A DNA stretch of 64,000 nucleotides from Stromatinia cepivora (GCA_014898415.1 RCTD01000003.1:1550001-1614000); one strand, 5' to 3'. Numbered from the stretch's first letter, positions 50,040-62,154 are shown. Notes: generated by a model from the letters alone, not told the origin. Program-made: numbers and translations.

Positions 50040-51400
50040 CTTTTATTCTATAATGATCATTTGGTAATGCCCAATGTTGACAATCTTCGAATTTATTTGA
50101 TTTGTAAAACCTATAATTCTATTTCTATTGTTTATTCTAATACAAGCAAAATCTATCTCTTATTATCTCAACAATATTATTGATCTAGAATATACGATAT
50201 TGTAGTTAGATATATATACAATTATCACGCCTGCAAACACAGTTCCGTTTTATACAATCGCACCCCCGATTTATTACATCCATTTCCGATTCCTAATCGA
50301 GTATAGCAATATATCATTATAAATTATTATAGCTTTAATAAGGATAAATATAGATATAATAATGTTTTAATTATTATTGATCGATTGACAAAGTAAGCTA
50401 TCTCCATACCTTGTTACAAATCAATCAATACTCAAATTCAAATACAATTATATCTCTACTATATATATCGATATTATAATCCCCCTAACACTATAATATC
50501 GAATTGCAGCTTCCAATTTATATTACAGTTCTGAAAGAAATTCAATCAAATCCTAGGAATCGGTTTCAAATTATTCATTATTCACTATCCCCAAATCGAT
50601 AATCAAATTAAGATTTATAATCAATATCTTCAATAATGATTAAGATCGTTTATTAATTATTATTAAAACGATTGATCAGAATTCCTATCTATAATGGATT
50701 ACACGTAATTTATTCTTCTACATAACTCTTTAGGAAAACTTATATTCTATGAAACCCTATACAAATATATACCGAAATGTGTATAAGAATAAAAGGAAGA
50801 CATTAGTAAGCCAATAGACGATATGAATATGTATAATACCCATATATATACAGAATACAATAGATTAACTCTTATATAAACGAAAGAAGATTTATTACAT
50901 ATCCAAACCAAAATATCGAAATCCACAAATACTCATTAATATGAAATCGATTTCGATATCAGAGATTATATATAATTCAATATAAAAAGTTATCCTATCC
51001 AAAAATCATCCAAAAAACTGGACTTCCCAATTCAAGGAAGATTTAAAATCATTAGTCGATCTAGAAGCTTTTTTAAACTCGAACTCCCGATTACAATGAA
51101 AATTCATCCTGTTTTCCCTTCAGATCGATTATATAAAATATATGACAATCCTTTTCTTAATTAGATATTCGAATCACCTTCGCTTATTAATATAATTGAT
51201 GATTCAGAATAAAAAATGAAAAAAGTCCTAACAATAAAGAAAACACGAAAAACCCTATTATATAAAGTTTTATAGTTTAATAGCGATACCGATCTTACCT
51301 AATATCCTACTTCCAATCTTAAAACATCATTACATCTTTTATACAATTTTCATTTAACCAATTCAATATTATCTGATCCTCTCAATCAACTAATTAATTA
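50040..51400 (+). pseudogene. Unit B integrase and chromodomain relic
   Basis: After RNase H debris, the zinc-binding and core parts of a Ty3/gypsy integrase can be followed with stops (a segment like IIDRLTK in the core). Close to the 3' end a chromodomain-like block of the type found in copies A and C precedes the AT-rich 3' region. Chromodomains guide such elements to heterochromatin. Confidence 0.65.
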
Positions 51401-52158
51401 AATAAAGCTTTATAAAAACGAAAAGAATAATTATAATTATATAAATAATGATTCATTTATGAAATTAAAAGAAAAAAAAATATTCTTCAATACAATAGAT
51501 TAGATATTATGATTTTATAATAGTATATATATATACAATCACGAAAGAATTGAAAACCTATACAAATTCGAAAGAATTTGATTATATATATATATGGTCC
51601 GAATTCTATACAATAGACGAACTGCCACCATCAAGATAATACAAAAGCAATATATTTCAAAAACTTATACCTATAATTATTTCAAAAATCATACAAAAAG
51701 AAACTTGAATATAGTAAAAACGAAATATAATATTACCCCTATTGATTTTGTTCAATTCGTTTGATTTGATCAATTTGATTGATTAACTTAATTGATTTCG
51801 GAATTGATTATATTAACCATCTATTATCACTATACTATAATTCAATCTCCTTCCCTTTTCTATTAAAACATTTTCCTTTCAAAAATTCCCTAAATCAAGG
51901 AGAATACAAATCAATATTAATTTAACCAATTGATAAACAATTTAATCGATTTAATCAATTCATTCATCATTTTGATCAATTTGATCGATTAATTTGATCA
52001 ATTTGATCAATTTCCAATAAATTAACCAAATCAACCAAAATGATCAATTTAATTGATTTAAAGCTTATGAATCTTTACAAAACCTGATTTCCGATAAAAT
52101 AGTAATAGAACAAAGGAATGAAACACTTGAGGGCGAGCTTTTCCGAAAGGGGGGGTAG

Positions 52159-52440
52159 TATCACAAATCGTGAATTATAGGAGGCTAATTATATGATACC
52201 TTTTATCTTCTATATCAATTTATAAATTAATCATTTGTATGTATATGTTACAAATTATACAATTTAATATGGTAAAATGGTAACCCTAATAATACTTACA
52301 CACAATTCTGCAGCCCACAAATGGATATTTGTATATATATATTTAATCGCTCCTTATAAGCCATAATTCTTCAATTGTAGATTCTAAAGAACATAATTGA
52401 CCCTGTTTATTCAGCTCTACTACGGCTCTTGTGCGTCACA
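52159..52440 (+). repeat. Compound array, middle LTR
   Basis: A 282-bp LTR shared by both units. It is preceded by the polypurine tract AAAGGGGGGGGTAG (52147-52158). The expected TG start is TA, consistent with a G-to-A transition. Confidence 0.92.
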
Positions 52441-52649
52441 AATTTAATCATTCAGGGTCTTTCGATGAATCTTCTTCTTTTTCAGGAAATAATGATTCAT
52501 TTAATAATTAGGAATCTTTTCATTCAAAAAGTTGATCTAATCGGTCAAGATTATATTCCTGTGTCAGTTACAATTTATAACAAAATATATATATACCAAA
52601 ACTTATAAATTTTATTATTAAATTTAATAATGATATTGAACCTAAAATT

Positions 52650-53525
52650 AATTTATAGCAATTATTAATTATAAAATGATTCGAGCTATATATTATATTA
52701 CTTAAAAGTGAAATATAATACTATATATATATAATCGACCAAATCGAATCAAAAATACAAATATATTATCATACTCTTTATATACGAATACCTCGACTCA
52801 CAATATTCGAATTGATCGAACAATTTGCAGCGATCTATCAGAACCCAATTAAAATCGATGATACTTACTTTCAATACAAAATATGAATTATACCTAATAC
52901 AATTCGATATAGCAATTTCTTAAAATAATATAAGAAATTTAGATTACTTATTATTCAAATGGAGATTACCGATAATAAAATTCTATTCAAAGATCTCGAA
53001 TAGAAGATTTCCGATTTTCTTTTACAAATAGTAACAATATCTATCAAGGATTGTAAGATTACAAAAGAATTTGTGAATATACTTATTAGAGTAAATCAAA
53101 ACGAAGTTTTATTATAAAAACGAAATCGATATTGTATTGATCGAAAAGCCTTTATAACTATTTACAAATCAATGATTATTATAAACCCTTTACAATTCTT
53201 TCGGAATTTCAATAATTCCAATTTTGGAATCTTTATGTTTCTGAAATCATTTTCACCCTGAAATACCCCTTCCGGATATACCGGCCCTGCTATATCTAAT
53301 AACTATTCGAACTTCAAACACTCGTTGTTTTCTTCTTCTCCTAAAATAGTATATATATCGATACTTTGTATCGATAACTTTAATGAAATCGAGACAGTAC
53401 AAGAAAAAGTAGAAGAATTCGAAGAATATCGGGATGCCGAAGAAGATTTCAGTTTAAAAGTTACAGTTGAAGTTATACAGAATATCCGTTTAAAAGAAGA
53501 AAAGCATTTAAAACCAAACATTTAA
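52650..53525 (+). pseudogene. Unit C gag relic
   Basis: The same gag blocks as unit B, ending in a 66-codon open piece with NFNEIETVQEKVEEFEEYRD, acidic and probably coiled coil. The leader upstream is missing, so translation could not start normally. Confidence 0.6.
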
Positions 53526-54634
53526 ATTCCGTTTCCATCTTAAGCATTATATATAATATAAGATTTCTTGATCTAATCAAGCTTATAGAAGAAGAAGCAT
53601 TCATCCTTCTCTGCAATCTTTCGAAAAATGGTTATATTTATTAATCAAGAGTATTTATTAATTTTGAAATAAATAAATTCGCTTTTATTAATACTATACT
53701 CTTTACTTGTTTATTTTCTATATTTAAATCCAGAATTATATTATTTGAAGTTTCAATTAAAATTAAAGAGTATAATAATATACAAGGCTATACTATTATC
53801 CATTTCATATTCCTTAATTTAATAGTCGATAATTATAAACAATTTTTTGTCCCTTTCTTTATTACTGAATTAAAGAGTTATAATATTATTTTAGATAGAC
53901 TTTGATTATCAAAGACTCGAACGAAGTTCAATTACTTCAATCAATATCTCGAATGGCTTAAAAAAAGATTCTATATTATTTTCTATTTGAATAATCTTTT
54001 CGTTATCTAATTATCCCTTTACAAACAGAAGATTGATCGATTAACCTAACAAAATGTTAATCGATAAAATGATTAATTCGAAGAATATTGGAATCGAAGA
54101 GATTTATAATTGAATAGATCAATTGTAATTAGTAATGTACAATAAGAATCTTCAAATATAAATACAATACAGATTTTTGTTGAAAAGAAAGAAATCCCGA
54201 TTCCTTTCAAATTCAATCTATTTCCTTTCTAACCAACTATATTACCATTATAGATTTACAAATACTTTCCTTATATATCGCCCGAAATCCTCAATCTATA
54301 TATACTCAAACCTAATAAGTTTTAATTAGAATACAAAAAAAATGAATAAACTGAATTCTTTATTATTATTTTGAAAGAATTCAATAATGTAATAGACTTT
54401 TAATAGAACAAATGATATACAGAAGAGAGAATATTGGTTGCCCTAACCGAATTCAAGAATACAAAAGTTCGAGAGAAACTCAATCGAATATTAATCGAAA
54501 TCAATTCAGAATTTGAAATACTATCTAAATATCGATAATATTATCGAATCTTTTCTAAATATAAATCAAATATCTTATCTTCTAACCAATCTTATAATCA
54601 TAAAATCATATTAGAAAACGAAAAAGAATAAATT

Positions 54635-55140
54635 TTGTATTATAATTTGCTTTATAAGATATCCCTAAAACAATTGAAAATCATTAAAGAATATATTATA
54701 AATAACTTCAACAAAGGTTTCATTAAATTCAATCAAGTTTTTTATATTATATCCATTTTATTCATCAAAAAACCCAATAGTAATTTGAAATTCTATATAA
54801 ACTTCAGATTATTGAATTCTTTGATACATAAGGATTAATATCCCTTTTCTTTGATCGACGAAACACTTTCTCAGTTTTCCAATACTAAAGTCTTTATCAA
54901 ACTCGATATTCGTTAAACTTTCTATTATATAAGAATAAATTCTATTTCGAAAGAGTATATTATCTTTCGAATTCGATATAGATTATACAAATGTAAGATT
55001 ATATTATTCGGATTAACAAATAGTTCTGCAATTTATCAATGTTATATAAATAATATTTTATTTGATTATTTAAATATCTTTTATATAGTATATTTCAATA
55101 ATATTTTAATCTATTTCGAGAATAAAGAAAAATATCAAAC
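54635..55140 (+). pseudogene. Unit C reverse transcriptase relic
   Basis: Reads FIKKPNSNLKFYINFRLLNS and later FNNILIYFEN, where both catalytic Asp of YxDD have become Asn. Confidence 0.8.
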
Positions 55141-56032
55141 TTATATTAAGCTAATTCTCGAACGATTAAAAACTATTAATCTATAAACGGATCTTAAGAA
55201 ATACGAATTTAATATTATATATATCAAATATTTGGGCTTTATTATCTTTACTAAAAGAGTAAAAATAAATTTTGAAAAGATTGAAATAATTAAGAATTGA
55301 ACCTTTCCGATAATAATGAAAGGAATTCAATTATTCTTCGGTTTTTGTAATTTTTATTGATGGTTTATTAAGGATTATAGTATAATAACAAAATTTCTCA
55401 ATGAATTTATTAAAGCAAATGTTAAATTTGTATTCGATGAAGTATACCAAAACGCATTCAATATCTTAAAGAAAAAATTTATCTCCACTCCACTCCTATA
55501 ATACTATAATCACCGATTCTCTTATATACTCGAAACAGATATATCTAATAGAATAATTGTTAATATGTTATTACAACAATATAACAAAGATTAGTTTCCT
55601 ATAGTTTATTTCTCCAAAACCATAATTATTGCTGAATTGAATTATAAAGTTTATAATAAAGAAATACTATCAATCATTCGATCTCTCAACTATTAAAGAA
55701 TAGAATTCACCGGTTTATTATATAAAATCAAGGTTTATATCGATTATAAAGCCCTCGAATATTTTATAATTATCAAGACTCTCAATATCTGATAAATTCA
55801 TTGGGTAGAAGTTCTAATCGATTATAACTTCATTATTATATATCGCTTTAGAAAAGATAATCCTTTTGTCAATACTTTAATCCGTTGAATCGATGAATTG
55901 GATCTCTAGAACTATACCAAGAAGAAAAATCGCCTTTAATAGTTTATTAAAGATAATCAAATTGATATTGAAATTATAAGAAAAACCTTACAAAAGCATT
56001 ATCCAAACAAAACAATAATTATTAATATCGAT

Positions 56033-57510
56033 TTGAATGAAATCATTTCTCGATTCAATTTAATTAATTGTATTATCGAAACAAATAAAACTATAGATAG
56101 TTTATTAATACTCAGAATGCAAATTACCCAAAATCATAAGTATATATCATTCCAAAATGACCTTTTGCTTTACGATAACCACCTGATAGTATCTAATATC
56201 AATAACCTTCGAATTTATCTGATTTGTAAAACCTATAATTCCATTTCCATTATTCATTTTGGTATAAGCAAAATTTATCTCTTATTATTTCAATAATATT
56301 ATTAATTCAGAATATACGATATTATAATCAGATATATATACAATTGTTATGTCTGCAAATGTAATTCCGTTCTATACAATCATATCCCCGGTTTATTGTA
56401 TCCACTTCTGATTCCTAATCAAATATAGCAATATGTTATTATAGATTATTATAGCTTTAATAAAAATAAATACAGATATGACAATGTTTTAATTATTATT
56501 GATCGATTGACAAAGCAAATTATCTCTATACTTTGTTATAAATTAATCAATGTTCGAATTCAAATACAATTATATCTTTATTATATATATCAATATTATA
56601 GTCCCCCTGATATTATAATATCAAATCGCGGCCCCCAATTCATATCATAATTCTAAAAAGAATTCAATCAAATCCTAAGAATCGATCTCAAATTATCCAT
56701 TACTCACCATCCCCAAATCAATAATCAAATTAAGATTTATAATTAATACCTTCAATAATAATTAAAGCTGTTTATTAATTACTATCAAAACGATTGATCA
56801 GAATTCCTATTTATAATGGATTATATGTAATTTACTCTTCTATACAACTCCTTAAAAGGGCTTATACCCTACGAAACCCTATACAGACATACACCGAAAT
56901 ATATATAAGAATGGAAAAAAGATATTAATAAGCCAACAAACGATATAAATATATATAATACCTGTATATATATAGAACATAATAGATTAACTTTTATATA
57001 AACAAAAAAAGATTTATTATATATTCAAATCAAGATATCGAAATCCATAAATACTCATCAATATAAAATCGATTTCGATATCAGAAATTATATATAACTC
57101 AATATAAAGAATTATCCTACCCAAAGATTATCCAAAAAGTTGGATTTCCTAATTCAAGGAAGATTCAAGATCATTAATTGATCTGGAAGTTCTTTTAAAT
57201 TCGAATTCCCGATTACAATAAAAATTCATCCTGTTTTCCTTTTAAATCGATTATACAAAATATATAATAATTCTTTTCCTAATCAAATATTCGAACCATT
57301 TCCGTTTATTAATATAACTAATGATTCGGAATAAAAAGTAAAGAAGATCCTAACAGTAAAGAAAATATGAAAAACCCTATTATACAGAATCTCATAACTT
57401 AATAACAATACCGATCTTATCTAATATCCTATTTCCAATCTTAAAATATCATTACACCTCCTATACGATTTTCATCTAACCAATCTAATATTGTTTAATC
57501 CTCTTAATCA
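56033..57510 (+). pseudogene. Unit C integrase and chromodomain relic
   Basis: The best-kept stretch (56033-56296) ends SISIIHFGISKIYLLLFQ, the zinc-binding HxxxH-type start of a gypsy integrase. The core follows with IIIDRLTKQIISI and YYSPPDIIISNRGPQFIS, the expected D/D region. A chromodomain-like segment with KKILTVKK and YPISNLKISLHLLYDFH ends the coding part. Confidence 0.75.
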
Positions 57511-58281
57511 ATTAATTGATTGAATAAAGCTTTATAAAAGTAAAAAGAATAATTATAATTATATAAATGATGATTCATTTATAAAATTAAGAAAAAGAAA
57601 AGTGTTCTTCAATATAATAGATTAGATATTATGATTTTATAATGGTATATATATATACAATTGTAAAAGAATCGAAAACCTATACAAATTCGAGGGAATT
57701 TGATTGTATATGTATATAGCCCGAATTTCATACAATAGACAAACTGCTATTACCAAGACAATATAAAGATAATATATTTCAAAAAATTTATATTTATAAT
57801 TATTTCAAAAATTATACAAAAGGAAACTTGAATATAATAAAAACGAAATATAACATTACCTTTATCGATTTTGTTCAATTTGATTGATTTGATTAATTTG
57901 ATTAATTAACTTGATCGATTTCGGAATTAATTATATTAATTATTTATCATTATTATATTATAATTCAATCTCTTTCCTTTTTTTATTGAAACTTTTTCTT
58001 TTCAAAGATTCTTCAAATCAAGAAGAATATGAATCAATATTAATTTAATCAATTGATAAACGATTTAATCGATTTGATTAATTCATTCATCATTTTGATC
58101 AATTTGGTCGATAATTTTGATCAATTTGGTCAATTTCCATTAAATTGATTAAATCAATCAAAATGATCAATCTAATTGATTTAAAGTTTATAAATCTTTA
58201 CAAAACCTGGTTTCTGATGAAATAACAATGGAACAAAGGAGTGAAATACTTAAGGGCGAGTATTTCCGAAGAAAAGAATAG

Positions 58282-58563
58282 TATCACAAATCATGAATTA
58301 TAGGAGGTTAATTATATGATATCTTTTATCTTTTATATCAATTTATAAATTAATCATTCATATATATATATTACGAATTATACGATTTAATATAGTAAAA
58401 TGGTAACCCTAATGATGTATACGCACAATTTTGCAGTTTACAAATGAGTATTTGTATATATATATCTAATCGCTCCTTACGAGCTATAGTTCTTCAATTG
58501 TAGATTCTAAAGAATATAATTGACCCTGTTTATTCAGCTCTACTACGGCTTTTGTGCGTCACA
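58282..58563 (+). repeat. Compound array, right LTR
   Basis: A 282-bp LTR ending in GTGCGTCACA and followed by the TTTAA target duplication. Confidence 0.92.
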
Positions 58564-58688
58564 TTTAAAGCTACTCAACAAAAAGAATCTAATAATCACC
58601 AAATTATCAATAAAAACCTCGCGAGTATATCGATATCAAAACTAGCCCAAATAAATTTCAAACATAACATCTTCCTATAGGTATCTAG

Positions 58689-58844
58689 TGTCACGGATTG
58701 AAGGATTAGATATGTCGATCATGTATTTGTAGCTAGTATATATAACCCCTTCAGGGTCATCGATCTTTCGATCGTAAGTTATAGATTCTGAGGAACAATT
58801 GAACCCTGATTGATTTATCAGCTCTTTACGGCATTTGTGTCACA
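58689..58844 (+). mobile_element. Solo LTR of a different family
   Basis: 156 bp, starting TGTCACGGATTG and ending TTTGTGTCACA, with the perfect 5-bp duplication TCTAG on both sides (58684-58688, 58845-58849). A TATATAACCCC box-like motif sits mid-element. There is no internal region, so it is the product of LTR-LTR recombination. Strand is assigned by analogy with the termini of the other LTRs. Confidence 0.85.
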
Positions 58845-58849
58845 TCTAG

Positions 58850-59382
58850 AGGCCCCAGAGCAACATATGCATGCCCAAAAAGCACCAAGAAGGGGATCGA
58901 AAACAGAAATGAGATGTACATTTTTCGATATTCGTGGGAAGTTATGGGGTCTTTTGATGTGTTACTGATACTGTTACTTATGATAATATCCTTTTTGACC
59001 CGAATATTGTAACGACATCTCTTCTTATGATTACTCGAGAAATTGATGGGGATTCTGAATATACCTATCTGGATTTTACATTTATACCCTCTTTGAGCTC
59101 TCTGGATTATCTGATGCTCCTAAATATATGGGATAATATACCGAGGTTACTATAGATGGATGTCTTAGGTGTTATTAATGTATTTTTTGGGATCTGCTGT
59201 AACACAATCATCGAAAGTTTCGTTCATGTATCAAATATCTTCGCCGTCGAACCCCTATACTATACTATTCATACTATTTCTTTTGGCTTTAGAAAACGGG
59301 AGTGCTGGTGGTGTGAAAATTTGAAATTTGAAATTCTGATCGCTACCTGTACTATCTAAGGGTTAGGAATGAGCTTTACACG
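58850..59382. other. Intergenic, possible gene debris
   Basis: GC content returns to normal. An open stretch at about 59000-59359 reads like protein in places but has a stop in the middle and no recognisable domain. Confidence 0.35.
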
Positions 59383-60113
59383 TTATGGTACCACAAAGGC
59401 AGAAAACTTTGCTAGTGCTAAGTGTTGGCATATAGGGTAAAATGAAGAGTATGGCAATTTGTCGACAAAATTATCCCGTCGACATCTTGGAAACAATATC
59501 CATAGCTGAGAGCGTATTAAAAGTTCCGAGCGTGTCTCTTCTATTGGTATAGTCGGTGAATGTGGTTTGCTAGTGACAATCTGAGCATCCGTAGATAGTA
59601 AAGTGATGCGCTCGCGGGAGGAGAGGTTGTGGTAGCCTGAACATTGGATTTTGAGGCATTTAAAAGCATCAAGCGGAAATCTATTCATGTTGCGATACTG
59701 CATCATTGCTAATTGAACGTGAGGAAATGATATCTGTGATAACCACCACCATTGCTTATCGTAAGAATGGACATATTTCCTGTACAACTATGGTGTTTTT
59801 CAAAAGGCCTTTACCTTCAAGGCTATTTGAATGAGCTGATGGGATGAATTTGAATGCATGATTGGCATATAAAGTATGTATCCGGTGGAAGGTCTTTCTC
59901 CAAATATGACAGAAATGCAAAAATTTCATCAGTGCCAGACTTCCGTATCTTTCGTAGACGCTCAAAATATTCTTCTCCACCTTCTGCAAGTAAATCTTTT
60001 AATCTTTTATTGCAAAGAGCAAGACATGCCGCAGATGAGAGTGACACTTCGGATGCTATTTGTGTAAGCAACTCATTAGGGGGCTTGAGAATGGGTGGCC
60101 GTCCTTGCGACAT
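59383..60113 (-). pseudogene. F-box protein, frameshifted
   Basis: The minus strand starts MSQGRPPILKPPNELLTQIA with the F-box continuing SEVSLSSAACLALCNKRLKDLL, then the usual Cys motif FICQSCIQIHP before a stop at 59823-59825. A second frame (up to 59787) continues with FPHVQLAMMQYRNMNRFPLD, ITLLSTDAQIV and LLIRSQLWILFP, ending CQHLALAKFSAFVV; this is the typical C-terminal half of fungal F-box proteins of this layout. The two parts are separated by about 35 bp with stops and no possible intron, so one or two frameshifts broke the gene. It sits at the edge of the transposon block. Confidence 0.7.
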
Positions 60114-61503
60114 TGTCGGAAACTGAGAGGATCGTTTTGGTATCTGTTGTAGATATGGATATGACGTCTCTTTCGTTCAAGGGTAATTATTTTGTAGGTC
60201 TAGTGAATGAATAACCAGAGATGAATGAAATTTATCGATATATGAATTTATCTTGAAAAATCAATTTATTTAAACGATTTTACAACTTTTGACCACTAAA
60301 ACCACCAAGAATCAAATCTCATTCTAGGCCACGGAAAAACTGGCTTGATTATTAGAGTGCCTATGCAGATGCACTAATAACCACATAGAAGGAGGTCCGT
60401 TGTAACTTTTATCATGCTTTGCCCTATTCAGATCACGACAGTATGATAGTATAAATTAAAATATTGATTATTCTGTCTTCAACATGCGTGAGTGGTAAGT
60501 ACTACTATAGTAGCAACCTTAAGCCCCTCTTTCGGCTAATGGTCTGAGAGGACAGATAAAGCTCTCCGAGAATTGTACAGTCTAGCTGAAATAAACAATG
60601 ACATCGGCACTTTGAGAAGACTCTTCATGACAATTCCGACTTCGTATTGCCTTTAGTGAAGTATAGTGGTGCCGGTAGCTGCAGTCTGTAGTGGTAGCAT
60701 TACCCATTGTACGCCTAATGAATATCTGGAGACCTTCCCTTGAAATGGTAATTGGCAATCTTTGATGTCGCCACAGTACTCTGTGCTTGGTATGAAGATT
60801 TGACAGCAGAATAAAAGGGAAGCAAGCACGCGTGATGGGTGAAATAAATCGCACACCAAACGAGTGTACCTACCTAGTAGGTCTCATGATATTCTTTGAT
60901 GCCCCAATTCGAATTTGACAATCAGATGCTTTCTCATGCTGAAATAGTAATAAGGATGTGGAAAGAGTTTGTTTCGCGTGACAACTTATTTCATTTATGA
61001 GTGAGAAGGTTTTAACATTCATGTCGTTCAAGAGTCGGTGTGAATGTAACATTACTCATCATTGTCATCACGTGAATAGATCCGTCACGTCACGAGTTCA
61101 GGTGATTGAGGCCCTTCAGATTGTCCTTCTGTGATTCAATTTGTACGGCAAATAACTTCGATCGAGATAATTCGGAGATAGGTACTCGACAAATGGAGGC
61201 GGGAAATTTATATTGCGAAGATACTGTAAAGTAGCGTCCACTACAGGGTTGGCATAATTACCATGGCGCATGATTGGTTTCTGTTGGAGTAGAACTGATG
61301 CAAGAAATTTTATATTATCAGGTTTGTTCATAGGTTTCAGTAATTTTTATGATTCTAAGGCATGAATCATCACCACCGAAGAAGTTTCTTTATTTCCTTC
61401 GCGACTTTTTAACATAAATTCATAACCATGTTGAAATTTTTATACCCCCTTTCTTGATATTCCACTTCCATTCACTCCGCCATAAACCAACATCATATCC
61501 ATC
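60114..61503. other. Intergenic, no gene supported
   Basis: About 1.4 kb. Minus-strand frames at 60582-60859, 60870-61052 and 61116-61331 overlap or lack known motifs. The last (MNKPDNIKFLASVLLQQKPI...) is the most protein-like, but I cannot place it. Confidence 0.4.
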
Positions 61504-62154
61504 ATGATGCAAAAACCATCAGACTTTCATCAATTCCAGTACCTCCCCAAAGAAATCCGCCTCCAAATATGGTCCAAACTCATCCCACCACCTCGAATTA
61601 TCCAATTATCATCACGAGAAAACCCGCACAACTCGCCCCTAGTCTCCCTCACCAAGCCACCCATCCTTCTCTCCATCAACCACGAATCTCGCACTCTGGG
61701 CTTCTCAACTTACTCACTTCTCCCTATTCGCAACGTGCACATCCCTATATCCCGAATCGAAGACACAGTCTATGTGTCCTTCGCCCAGTTGCACTACGGC
61801 TAAACTCCATTTCCTAACCTTCTCACTGCCGTTGTTTCCCTCATTCGGTATTTTCCTGTCTCCTCTTTAGGGCTTGATTACCAGTGCTGTGATATAATGT
61901 GCGACGACCACAATCTCATTTCCATTCTAGCAGGTATGCCTCACTTACGGGAGGTGAAGATGGTTTTTGAATATGGACAGGGCTTAAAGGGGGCCTTGGG
62001 ATTTCCGGATATAGAGGAGTGGCGACAAGGTTTGAAAGAGAAAGCAGAACGAGCAGAGAAGGATATTAGAGATGAAAGGAGGAAGTTGAGTGAAGCGAAG
62101 AGATATGCGGATGTCGAGGTGAGGTGTGTGGATTTGACAGGTGAGATGACTTGA
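61504..62154 (+). pseudogene. 2EXR-domain protein with one internal stop
   Basis: The frame reads FQYLPKEIRLQIWSKLIPPP, PPILLSINHESRTLGFSTY and IEDTVYVSF, the 2EXR domain pattern of many fungal proteins of unknown role. TAA at 61801-61803 interrupts it after LHYG. The same frame then continues open for 117 codons (TPFPNLLTAVVSLIRYFPVS, then GMPHLREVKMVFEYG and a charged helix) to TGA at 62152. No frameshift is needed and no intron fits, so a single nonsense change (a C-to-T in CAA would suffice) or readthrough explains it. The alternative start MQKPSD is one codon later. Confidence 0.7.

Larger units (their letters stand above)
45397..58563 (+). mobile_element. Compound Ty3/gypsy array, LTR-B-LTR-C-LTR
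   Basis: A 13,167-bp structure of two internal regions and three 282-bp LTRs (45397-45678, 52159-52440, 58282-58563). The outer ends are flanked by TTTAA (45392-45396 and 58564-58568), while no duplication borders the middle LTR. One insertion site for two units implies unequal LTR recombination or a tandem integration product. Internal B is 6480 bp and internal C is 5841 bp; C lacks about 640 bp of leader right after the middle LTR. Both carry gag, protease region, RT, RNase H, integrase and chromodomain relics in that order. Both are AT-rich and stop-riddled, consistent with RIP-like mutation. Confidence 0.9.

Noticed and set aside
54635..54838. Open frames inside the AT-rich block as possible active retrotransposon genes
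   Set aside because: They are short islands between stops, with lost catalytic residues; relics only.
37297..58563. Mitochondrial DNA insertion as the cause of the AT-rich block
   Set aside because: LTRs, target duplications, polypurine tracts and Ty3/gypsy domain order explain it; no mitochondrial genes are seen.
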